Assembly: GCA_036785325.1 (NCBI GenBank)
Contig: JAXIVH010000031.1
Location: 857,283-921,282, forward strand
Direction of reading: 5' to 3'
From: Urophycis tenuis
Taxonomy: Eukaryota; Chordata; Actinopteri; Gadiformes; Phycidae
Length of the DNA stretch: 64,000 nt
In this document: piece by piece, positions 1 to 22,700 of the stretch
How the letters are laid out: every line of letters begins with the position of its first letter
Numbering within the stretch: position 1 is the stretch's first letter
Notes under the pieces: model-generated
Told to the model about the DNA's origin: nothing
The model's database searches: none
What the model saw: only the letters and a program-made list of their open reading frames with translations
Made by a program: the position numbers and the translations under genes

Positions 1-156
1 CTTTATTTATTGCACTCAACAAAACAGCAAGGAGGATAATTGGTGTATTCACATTTTCTTGATGTCATGATTCTGCTGTAATCATGACTTCAACTGAAAA
101 AGGGCTGATATAGGCATTATCGTAGGCCATAATTAGTAGACTAATTATAATTACTA

Positions 157-313
157 ACTTTCAATTCCCTACATTTTTAAGTTGGTCTGCCTTGCATTTC
201 TTGTCAGGTGTTCATATTGTGGCTTGGCCTCAAAGAGGTGGAGAAGCACATAGACGATGAGCCCACCTCTTGCTGATGGTGTCGGCTACGGTGTGCACAT
301 ACGCCAGGAACAA
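157..313 (-). pseudogene. Inverted partial copy of an MGAT4 exon plus its downstream intron
   Basis: Read on the minus strand, this stretch closely matches 2765-2910 on the plus strand, which is the small third visible exon of the MGAT4-family gene plus the start of the following intron. I count only about ten differences over roughly 145 bases. The exon-like part still encodes the residues around YVHTVADTI, but the acceptor side has decayed (the CAG plus ACGGAC junction is gone), so it is not a usable exon. No other exon of the duplicate was found between 1 and 1841. It could be the edge of a larger inverted duplicate extending left of the window, or a local inverted duplication. Confidence 0.75.
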
Positions 314-1841
314 TGACTGATTATGGGTCCCTTAATGTTACGTAGGTAGTAGACCTGTATACATAGGAAGTCTTTTGTTCTGCTTCTCGTTTTCCGATGA
401 CATCCCTATCAAAACGATGCTGACATCAGATAACTTACAATAATTGACTTGATAACCCCAATGATGTGCCACATACCGCTGTTTGATAGGCTCAGTAATG
501 GGTGAATGGTGCCACCTGAGGAATGAATCCATAGATTTATGATGGTGTAGCCTGATGTCTGCTATGGTGTTGCACCTAATGGTGGTTAAATCACTGGCTT
601 GTTGTATGCTTGGTCTTATCTGAGCTGGCCTTCTACATGTGTTTACCTTGGATGACGGCACAAGAGATAACATCTTGTCCTGTGTATTAATGAATACTAA
701 TATACTAATTCTGCCACCCCATATAAGGCTTGTACACCAGAATGCATTGTGGGATTTTCTGTTGCAAATACTCCATAAGCCATATTGAGAGGGAGTTGCA
801 ATACTGTAAAATCAAACCAAATCAAAACAAATCAATGTTAATATACTGTAACCTAGACTCATGAACATTTGACTTTGTCTTGCATGAGAAACGCTGTGGC
901 AATTTCCTCACAACAATGATCCCCTGTAATGAGAAATAATTGATGAATCAGTAAACAATGACCAAAAATAACATTCCTTCTAACATAATACTTTCCAGTG
1001 CAGTCATGTGATGCCCTGAAGTGATGACCTATTATCGCATTACTAGTGTGGAATATTCAGTTTCAAATATACTGTAGTTTCTGTGAATGTCATTCTTTTT
1101 GTCATTCTTTTAGATGACAATGATTTGTATTTATACAGCTGCTTTTATCCCTATGAACCCACACAGTATACAATTAACATTGCATAAATAAACAGAAATT
1201 CCTTTCACATATTATATATTCTATTACCGTGATACAATTTTTGAAGGCAATTCTTAAAACCACTTCACCACATTCATACACCTTGTCTGCTCTCAATAAA
1301 ATAACAGTTACACTAATAAATATACACATAATCTAATTGATATTGAATTCATATTCAGTAAACTGTTAACTGTAAATCAAAACAACAGGGCTTTGCACAG
1401 TCTCCCAGGTTGTCTGCTGGTGTCTGTACGTCAGTCTGTTTCCTCTCACCTCCAAATACATACTGTACATAATATGTATTGTATACGCCAAATACATATG
1501 ACATAGGTTATAATGTCAATACCCCAAGGTGCTTGTAAGTGTGACTCGTTTTTGACTTGTGTTTGAAAGCCTAAAATTGTGCATCATCCAATCCACTTTG
1601 TAATACAATCTCAAACAAAAAACAAAAGGGTTATATGACATGTAGATAATACATTTGAGTATATGTTCAGCGAGTGAGTAAAGCGAGTGGTGAATGTACA
1701 TGTGGCCCTGGCAGCGTGTGATGCACAGACACATCGACCAACACTGCAGAGAGACACACCGTGCAGTCCAGGCCAGCATCGCCCTGTCTCCAAGTCACTG
1801 CCACCATCTTTCCTCTCTTCTTCTTCGTGTTATTTGCATAG
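314..1841. other. Non-coding interval, no gene recognised
   Basis: AT-rich sequence with short ORFs only. None has recognisable similarity or splice context. It is probably intron of the MGAT4-family gene, because the first visible exon starts in mid-codon at 1842, so earlier exons must lie upstream, probably outside the window. Confidence 0.5.
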
Positions 1842-13599
<11,758 letters not shown>

Positions 13600-14542
13600 A
13601 CAACCAATGAAAAAAGGAAATGAGTGCTGCAGCACAAATCCATACAAAGTACGACCCCTAGGGATCAAAATAGACAGCACACATGTTGACACATGTTGAT
13701 CTCTGTATATTTTGGTCATTCCTTGGTCTATATGTGTTGCAACACATAGACCAAGGACTATTAATGGAAACATACAAAGGGGATGAGAAATTGTTTAAAC
13801 AATGGATTTTGGATATCGATTTCCTGCATTCTGCTGCATTTAAGGGTGACCTGGTGGAGATCCTAAATGTATTTGGGTGGGGGGTATCTATGTACACCCA
13901 AAAAAAGGTCTAGCTTCGCCACTGGTTTTCATAATTATTATGGGTTTTTTATTTGTTATTTATTTGACGGCACAGTGATGCGGGGCGGTAGCCCCTGCAG
14001 GTCTAACCACGCACCTGTGTAACACGGCATCCTACACAATGGGTTGCATTTCAAACTTATTTTCTGGGAGGAAGAAAGTGCTTTGCATGCATGTAAATAA
14101 AACAATGACCATTGACCATCTCCTGTCCACTGACTCAAGTGCCACCGCCGGTGTCAGCGGCCCGGGCGCAAGAGCCTTCTTTCTGAGCGCGTTGAAACTT
14201 CTGAACGCGTTGACAGTTTTGACACGTCTGGAACAGATTTAAAGCGTTAAAAGCAGTCTTTTGACGCCGTCAGAAGCGCGAGTTGTGGCACAATCGGCCT
14301 GCCATATACCATACGCAAGGACGTAATGGGTTCGTATGCCCATAAACCCATAGCATAAGCATAAGCAGAAGCCACCTAGCGTTGTGTCAACGCGGAAGCA
14401 TAACTTGCCCTGAAGAGATAAGACCATAGAGGGCCATGCCTGACAAGAAACCACCAAGACAAGAGGAGAGATGTGAAGGGAGGAAGTAGGCTCGGTGCTG
14501 CCCCGCAGAACACGCTGTCCTCTTAAGGGCACAAGAGGTCCT
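13600..14542. other. MGAT4 3' flank with degenerate repeats
   Basis: Contains MGAT4 3'UTR and then repeats. Near 13725-13765 there is a short hairpin (CCTTGGTCTATATGTG / CACATAGACCAAGG). The reading frame at 13790-13880 (KQWILDIDFLHSAAF) faintly recalls hAT-derived GTF2IRD2-like proteins, but is too short to claim. The block 14300-14410 contains TCAACGCGGAAGCATAAC, also found at the ends of the MITE at 20381-20878. Confidence 0.4.
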
Positions 14543-14904
14543 GCAGACTCCACTGTGAGGTCGCTACCCCCGCAGACTCCACTGTGAGGTCGCTACCCCC
14601 GCAGACTCCACTGTGAGGTCGCTACCCCCGCAGACTCCACTGTGAGGTCGCTACCCCCGCAGACTCCACTGTGAGGTCGCTACCCCCGCAGACTCCACTG
14701 TGAGGTCGCTACCCCCGCAGACTCCACTGTGAGGTCGCTACCCCCGCAGACTCCACTGTGAGGTCGCTACCCCCGCAGACTCCACTGTGAGGTCGCTACC
14801 CCCGCAGACTCCACTGTGAGGTCGCTACCCCCGCAGACTCCACTGTGAGGTCGCTACCCCCGCAGACTCCACTGTGAGGTCGCTACCCCCGCAGACTCCA
14901 CTGT
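14543..14904. repeat. Minisatellite, 29-bp unit, about 12.5 copies
   Basis: Perfect or near-perfect head-to-tail copies of a unit starting GCAGACTCCACTGTGAGG and ending GCTACCCCC. Only the last copy differs visibly (GTTAGG), so the array is young or homogenised. Confidence 0.98.
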
Positions 14905-15489
14905 TAGGACAGGAAATGCACGGGGTACATTTCAAAGTAAAGAATGCACTTCTGGTTGAATCGTTTTCCTCACAAATTCATTAATTAGTAAACAATATGA
15001 CGTAAAATCCATTACTTCCTTGTATGAGCCCCCAACGTGGGCATTTTTTATTTATTCTGTCCAAATCTACAACGACAAAAAGACATCCATAACCTGTATT
15101 AATTCAAAGAAAAAAATAAAGCGTTTGATTTGGACAGTTGAGGCATTAGCCTTTGACTTTTTCAAAACACTCCTCATTAATGATTGCGATATATGTAGAC
15201 TATATACACTGCACTACGTAATTTTACAACTTGGTCATTACGAAAAACAAACGGTGGGTGATATGATTCGGGCTCAATTGTCTAATTGTAGCCTGTTATA
15301 AAGCTGAGGATCTTGAAAGGAGAAGGTCAAATAGTTGATCAATGAAAACAATGGAGGGCGGGAATAACATTGCTCAGTGCACACATTTTCTTTTAAGTTA
15401 TTACTCATATTCATAAGTCAACATCTCATAAGATCTCATAGGACTATACATTTTATTGTGTACTATGCAGTACTTTGCTGCCTTTACAT

Positions 15490-16427
15490 GAGATCAGGCC
15501 CAGAGTTAGAAGTCAACCGTTTCCCCGGAGTTAAAGCTGTGTCCATGAAACACAACACTACCATCCAGTGCACCGGTGGAGAGGCTGTTCAGCCTGGGAG
15601 GTATTGTGCTCACCCCCAGAAGAAACAGACTCTCAGATAGACGTTTTGAAAGTCTGCTCCTGATGAGGTATAATCACACATGTTGTACTGATGTGGAATA
15701 GGTTGCCTGCCACCCATGCTGTAGAAATAGCTCAAGCCGAGCTATGCCTAATATCCTCCTTTTTTTATCTGCCATCATACTGTGAAGAAGGGTCAGCATA
15801 TTCAGTGACCATAGCCTTTTAATTCTGAGGCCAGTCCTGCTTTAAGTTGTTATTGATTTTATTTTGGCTAAAATGTCTTTGCTTCCAAGCTGTATTATGC
15901 CATTTTATTTTATTTACACACGCCATCGATATCAATACATTTTGAAGTTATTTTTCTGTTGGATTTACATGAGTCATGTGTTATTTTGAGACACATTAGC
16001 CATTTGGAGGTTTTCATCATGTTGCTCCTAAGGAGCCTATTGATATGATTTGCACTAGCTTTGCACCTATTTTGGGGCTAGCCTGTTTAATGATTATGAT
16101 TTTATATTGATATTGTTTGATATTATTGTTTAGTGGTGGTGTTGAAGCCTATAGCCCAATGTTTTGTTAAGTGCTCTGTGGCATTTTTCATAATAAAGAG
16201 CACAAAAGAAATATCTGTTGTGTCCTCCATAGTAGAACTTTATGTAAGCCTACACATTTAGGAGCAGAGATGGGGTTCTGCCCAAAGTCGAGCAACATAA
16301 AAGTAACGAGTAACGTAAAAAGTTACTTTCCTTGGAGGGTAACTAAGTAAAGTAAGGGATTACTTTTTTAAAGAAGTAACGAGTAACAAGCAAACACTAC
16401 TTTTTAAAAGTAACTTCCCCAACACTG
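15490..16427 (+). mobile_element. hAT transposon relic (dimerisation domain and 3' end)
   Basis: At about 15555-15705 one frame reads SSAPVERLFSLGGIVL, then TPRRNRLSDRRFESLLLMRYN. This is the C-terminal dimerisation segment of hAT transposases. A frameshift separates it from an upstream FPGVKAVSMKHNTT piece. About 700 bp further, 16290-16427 is a TAACGAGTAAC/AAAAGTAACTT-rich stretch ending TTCCCCAACACTG, matching the CAGTGTTGGGG termini of common fish hAT elements. The 5' end is not visible. Confidence 0.6.
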
Positions 16428-16918
16428 CTTGTCTCACATCACGTTTGTGAGTTCAGAAAGGCACATTTTCAACTTCGTGACGATGCCCAGCTAATGCAAG
16501 AGTTTACTAAAATGTTTTATACCGTTAACGTTACATACAAACAAATGCGCACAGTTACTTTACGTTATGCACTGAAAAGTTAATTATCCCTGAGAATTTA
16601 AGGTGTTGATGCTAACCGCCATTGGGGAAAGTTAAATTTGAGGTTATCCAACTTAGCTTAGAAACGACAACCCAAACCGACATGTAACATTAGGCAATTT
16701 GCATCATTAATGACTTTACGTTACTATTTTTATGGACTTATATTGACGAAGAACACAAGTAATCATGCGTTTACCTTCTCTGGATAATACAAATCAGCAA
16801 CTCAGCGCTACTCAGGACACGCTCACTCGCAGGTCTCTCTCCAATTAAAAGGTCAAATGGAGATTTAAATGTCCTCAGTCCCTCTTCCCCCCAACTAAAA
16901 AATGTCCTCACTTCCCGT
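16428..16918. other. No gene recognised
   Basis: AT-rich unique-looking sequence between the hAT relic and the 17-bp minisatellite. No coding similarity seen. Confidence 0.5.
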
Positions 16919-17203
16919 CCTGACAGTGGAGGTGTTCTGACAGCGGAGGTGTCCTGACAGTGGAGGTGTTCTGACAGTGGAGGTGTCCTGACAGTGGAGG
17001 TGTCCTGACAGTGGAGGTGTCCTGACAGTTGAGGTGTTCTGACAGTGGAGGTGTTCTGACAGTGGAGGTGTCCTGACAGTGGAGGTGTTCTGACAGTGGA
17101 GGTGTCCTGACAGTGGAGGTGTTCTGACAGTGGAGGTGTTCTGACAGTGGAGGTGTCCTGACAGTGGAGGTGTTCTGACAGTGGAGGTGTTCTGACAGTG
17201 GAG
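16919..17203. repeat. Minisatellite, 17-bp unit, about 17 copies
   Basis: Units of CTGACAGTGGAGGTGTT and CTGACAGTGGAGGTGTC alternate, with single variants (AGCGGAGG, AGTTGAGG). Because 17 is not a multiple of 3 and no frame contains a stop, long artificial ORFs arise on the minus strand. Confidence 0.97.
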
Positions 17204-17794
17204 CCTGCACCGAAAGCGTCCTCACAGTGGAGGATAATTGTAACATACACACACTTGACAGCGTTGCCGAGCCACCGCTTTGCCCCTGCAGCAACAGGGA
17301 GAAACACAAACTATCTCCAGCAGTGGCGGATGCAGAACGTGACAGATGGGTGGGCCTGGATTAAGTCGGGTTGGGCAAGAAACCATGCATGAAACTAGGG
17401 TGTCCCAAAATCAAAGCAGTTGTCCTGAATCCTGAATTCAGAAGCACCACTAAAGGGACAGTGTTTCCCATACATAAACATAATTGATTCCGCTTTTCCC
17501 CCCCCAGTGCGATTTGATAATAGCCTATTACTATCGTTCCGTTTATTCATCTCCGCGCAGCTGTCTGTCGTTCACGCACACGCATGCTTGCACTGAGTGA
17601 GCCCTGTGAGTCATATCATTAAGAACTAACTTTAAATAATTAATATTGCGCTGAATCATTTAAAATGCTTCTTCTTGCTTTAAAATTGTCTCAACGGGTG
17701 ACTCTGAAGAACAATAGATAAACATACAGGTATATTCAACCTAGAATCAGAAAGTGTGAGTTGCCGCCTGCTGCACTAACACCGTGCTGACGAA

Positions 17795-18412
17795 CTCAAC
17801 ACCATGACACTCCACTCGATCCACAAAGTGATACCTCACACCACATCACACACCGAACACCATGACACTCCACCCGATCCACAAAGTGCTACCTCACACC
17901 ACATCACACACCGAACACCATGACACTCCACTCGATCCACAAAGTGATACCTCACACCACATCACACACCGAACACCATGACACCCGATCCACAAAGTGA
18001 TACCTCACACCACATCACACACCGAACACCATGACACTCCACCCGATCCACAAAGTGATACCTCACACCACATCACACACCGAACACCATGACACTCCAC
18101 CCGATCCACAAAGTGATACCTCACACCACATCACACACCGAACACCATGACACTCCACCCGATCCACAAAGTGATACCTCACACCACATCACACACCGAA
18201 CACCATGACACCCGATCCACAAAGTGATACCTCACACCACATCACACACCGAACACCATGACACTCGATCCACAAAGTGATACCTCACACCACATCACAC
18301 ACCGAACACCATGACACTCCACCCGATCCACAAAGTGATACCTCACACCACATCACACACCGAACACCATGACACTCGATCCACAAAGTGATACCTCACA
18401 CCACATCACACA
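17795..18412. repeat. Satellite-like array, 58-bp unit with 53-bp variants, about 10-11 copies
   Basis: Tandem copies containing CCACAAAGTGATACCTCACA and CATCACACACCGAACACCAT. Some copies lack five bases (GACACCCGAT or GACACTCGAT instead of GACACTCCACCCGAT), which gives a higher-order pattern of unit lengths. The region 18413-18871 after it shows no gene; a run of GGGC/GCCC near 18785-18825 looks like a decayed repeat end. Confidence 0.95.
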
Positions 18413-18871
18413 TGAAACAAGTATTCACAATTCCATTTATTAACTTACTTATTTTGTGGTTTAAATTTAATCTGCTGTCAAAACACCTTAATACAAATGC
18501 CTATACCTACCATAGGCTAAATGGCTACCGAGCCAGACCCACATCATTCACAAAAAGGCAACATTGTAGCCTATAGCCTAGATCGCGCCAGAATGTAATA
18601 GTGCTACATTGATGTTGCATTGACCAATGAAAACACACCACCTCACGTCACTTTTTAAATAGTTATCAGGATTACTTATTATTTTGCTCTTTTTACCATG
18701 TTATACTAAGATAAAATACACAACATACAGTCGTAATATCCATGTTTTACTATACAGAGTGCTTTTTTTGTTTTGTTTTTCTGATTGGGCGGGCACGGGC
18801 CCACCCAGGCCCGCCCACAGCTCACAAGAGGGAGGCGTAAATTGTAGTAGGTGTAACTTGTAGTTGGAGGC

Positions 18872-19291
18872 GTGTCGAATTCACTAACCTTTTCCTTACA
18901 CTTGTGAGTTTTGAAGAGGACTTTTATGAACTTATCCGGAAAAACGGAAGAGACGTCGACGCAGCGGTAGCGTTAGCAACAGCTAGTTGAAGCTATCAGA
19001 AAAGTGCTCTTTTAAATAAACTCCTGGTGTACTTACAAACTTTAAAATGCCTCGTTTTGTGAGTACATACCATATATGTACTACTACAGAAGTTGGGTAA
19101 CAATCCATGCATTATTAGTAGAGTCATTGACGAGATGTACCCACTGTACCGGCACTCCAGTACGAAGTCTTTCGGCTGATAACCCTAAACTTGATCAATA
19201 TTGACCGTCGCTAAAAATGCATCCGACGGGGTATTTAGCATGACTATTGGTGTAAATTACCTCAGGGTGAATTTCACTCCGAACCATCACT
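18872..19291. mobile_element. Half of a piggyBac-like palindromic element upstream of setd7
   Basis: Matches 32300-32720 over its full length with few changes and ends CTCCGAACCATCACT next to TTAA (19292-19295). The left arm present in the 32-kb copy is absent. It ends about 450 bp before the setd7 start codon, so it may lie in the promoter region. Confidence 0.85.
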
Positions 19292-19745
19292 TTAACTAAA
19301 AGACACGTAAATACAGCGCTCTGTGTGGACATTCATTATATAATTACACGAGTTATTAGTACCTATTACACACACCATCGTGCTCAACCCATATCCAAAA
19401 TGAGGTCGATCTGACAAACAGTCAGCGTGATGCGAGCCACAGTCACCCACACAGACACAGTGCTTTATAGATAGATGTAGACCAGGGCACGTTGCTAATA
19501 CATCAAACCTAAGATGGAACCATACTTTGAGTTTACAATACAGCCTGGCTTGGCGTAGCACACATGTGGCACAAACGTGCTGGTGTAGAATAGTAAGGGG
19601 CACAATGAAGGTAAAGACTCGTGAGGGTGGAGAAGCCAGTGGACACTGAGCGTGGACGGAAGTGGTAGAATGGCTCCACCAACGAGAAGGAGAAGGGAAT
19701 GCAACCCACCCCCCTCCACATCCTGTGGCCGGGCTCGGCACGATT

Positions 19746-22700
19746 ATGGACAGCGATGATGAAAGCATCGAGGAGACCGTGGAAGGTTTGTCTTTACATC
19801 TAGTAAGTTTAATAGCCTGATGGCGACGGTGTAACGCTCACCATGTCCGACGGCATGGCCATCGCCCTTGTTATCAGCTCGTTTGTTGTCCCAGAAGTAG
19901 CGCACGCGTGTCGGCCCGCTGGGCTCTTCCACTGCACCACGGTCTGGATTCCAGTGGGAAAGCCACAATACGAGACACGGCCGCCGTCGCTACACCACCG
20001 CACCGCTTTCCACAGACCCGATAGTAGCCTTTATGCTAAGGTTAATCATAATGAAGACGCACCAACATGTGTTACATGTCTTCATGTATGTTGTGTTGAA
20101 GAAACAGTTACGCTAACTCGTTAGTGATGATTCGCTTCAAACTTAAGGAGGTAGTGTGACATGTGAAACCTACTGTTGAGTCTTCCCAAAACATTGCAAA
20201 TATCGCCCGCTAGTCAAATGTTCACTCAACAATAATTGGTACCCAGGTTTGCATCCACTAAATGAAACACATGGTTTGAGCAAAGGTATGACAGGAGGAC
20301 GCCAGTTTAATTTAGATCTGACAGTAACAGTATTTGTACCCACGTATGCTACGATTTTGATGAGTTAACGCGGAACCCGTTGGGTTATGGGTTATGCTTC
20401 ATTTATGCTTCCGCGTTGACGCAACGCTGGTGGGTTACGGACCCTTTACGTCCTTGCGGTCCCCCTTGCGTCCAACGCAAGGGCCTGACGTGCACCTCCC
20501 AAAAATCCTAGACGTGCGTCGAGGCGACGCAACCCCAACGCAGCGGCTTTGGCTGTGATTGGTCCGCGAAATACATCTGCTGGATATTGCTTTTCTGGTT
20601 TCCACTCGTAAACCGCTACGGTGTGATAAATGCTTCGACTGATTGGCGACAACATATATATATATATTGCCTTCATGTCTGTAAACTTTTTTTTTCTCGC
20701 AAGTAATCCGTATGTAATGACCAGAATGGTCATTCTGGTCGCCCTCTACCGGTGTGGCATTGAATTGCATTTCGACACGTAAACCCCACGCAGAACCATC
20801 ACGGGCCCATGACTGTGTCCGAGCAACTGCGTGGCCATTGCGTGATTACTAGTAATCCCTACGCGGAAGCATAACCCAGCCAACCACCCAGCCTTTAGGG
20901 TAAAGCTAGTGCGTGTGTGTGTTTTATTGTGTACAGCCTGTGGTTTTTACATGTGTAGGTCCAGTGGATGAAGACCACCAGCCCCACGGGGTCTGCACGG
21001 TCATCTACTCATCAAGTGATCGGTTCGAGGGACGCTTTATCCACGGAGAGAAGAACGGGAAAGGGAAGTTCTTCTTCTTTGATGGAAGGTACCATGGTCA
21101 ACCACAATGTTCATCCATTATCTTATCAAATCCCATCTATACATTATCTTATGAAGTCCCATCTATACATTATCTTATGAAGTCCCATCTATACATTATC
21201 TTATTAAGTTCCATCTACTCATGGGAGGTGGATACCTTTTCTATAAAGTGTATTACTGATTTTAAATTGTGAACCCACTGCTAATAAAATAAAATCCCAC
21301 AAACCTCCAAATGAATAAAAGTAGTATTTCTTTTAAAGGTAATTAATTGATTTAACTGACAATCTGTGTTCCCCTCCCCAAGTACTCTGGAAGGATTCTA
21401 TGTAGATGACGCCCTCCATGGCCCAGGCACATACACCTATGAGGACGGGGGCGTGCTGCAGGGAACATACCTGGGGGGCGAGCTGAACGGGCCGGCCCAG
21501 GAGTACGACGGAGACGGTCGTCTGGTGTTCAGAGGCCAGTACAGGGACAATAGCCGCTGTGGGAAATGCTGGGTGTACTACCCTGTAAGTGACTGTTAAA
21601 GGCTGTCTATTTGTTTTTTGGAGTGCATATTTTTTTATCATTCATTCAAAATATTAGTTCAAAGTTCAAATATAGGAGGTGGGTTATGAATGACTCGTAT
21701 GCACAACCGACCTGCCGTATGATTTGTAATCATGAATGGGCACACTATTTGGCATTGGTGTGACTAATGCCATAACTGAAACCGCTATTGCGATGGTTAG
21801 AAATGTGTGGAGAGGACGTTGGGATGCAAGAATGACCTTTCAAGTAGTTACCATTTAAATAATGTTTTTTTTACTAGTACATGTATTTTCAATAATTATG
21901 TCTTATATAGCAATATTGTATGTATTTGTCCAAATCATCATGCAAGCAAGAACATTCCATATAAGGTTGCATACAGGAGCCACATAGCTCAGTGGGTAAA
22001 GCGGGTTGTCCACTAACCGGAGGGTTGGCGGTTTGATCCCCAACTCCAACTGTCCACATGTCAAACCCCACAAATGAACTGATTGTAAGTCGCTTTGGAC
22101 AATAGTGTCTGCTAAATGCCCTTCTTCTTCAAGCATGACTCGTGTGTGTGTGAACTATGCCAATATTTCCATCCTCTAGGACGGTGGCTGTGTGTTTGGT
22201 GAGGTCGACGTGGACGGGGAGATGACCGGAGAGTCGATAGCCTACATCTATCCCAACAGCCAAACGGCCCTTTATGGGACGTTTGTGCAGGGTGAAGTGA
22301 TCGAGGCCCGACTTGCCCACCTGGTCTCGGCAGAGACCACCAACATGTGCTTTGAAGTCAAAATGGATAGTAAGTGGAAATATGTGTAGTATATGTAAAA
22401 GTACAGGCTCTAAAACATATTTAAAGTATAAAGTAATCCTATGAAGAAAAAAAATACCGTCTTGGGGCTAGACTAGTTGGACCTCGTATCATTGACACAA
22501 CTAAGAAATAGAAGCTCAATTTAATAGCTGATTAATGCTACATGGATCCCAAGGCATGATGAAACAAATACATACAGAAATATAATAATGCTATCAAAGA
22601 CAACAAACTCAATGGGCATGTTTTCCTCAAACTTACTGGAATGCAAATAGACTTCCAAACTGAGGTAGTGATATTCAAGACTGGCCCTGGCCTGCAAAAC

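Noticed and set aside
13776..13912. GTF2IRD2/hAT-like transposase fragment (KQWILDIDFLHSAAF)
   Set aside because: Under 50 residues with weak resemblance; it could be chance.
16771..17309. Minus-strand ORFs of 133-178 aa with TVRTPPLSEHLHCQD repeats
   Set aside because: They are created by a 17-bp tandem array with no stops in any frame. There is no splice context or homology.
17795..18412. CRISPR-like array
   Set aside because: Head-to-tail identical units without unique spacers, in a eukaryotic setting; it is a tandem repeat.
20435..20770. Minus-strand ORF of 111 aa
   Set aside because: Falls wholly within the setd7 intron 1 MITE; no homology.
21977..22050. tRNA gene
   Set aside because: A- and B-boxes are tRNA-like, but the acceptor and anticodon arms do not pair as a tRNA and a SINE body and tail follow. 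The same applies to 23524-23598 and 50990-51067.
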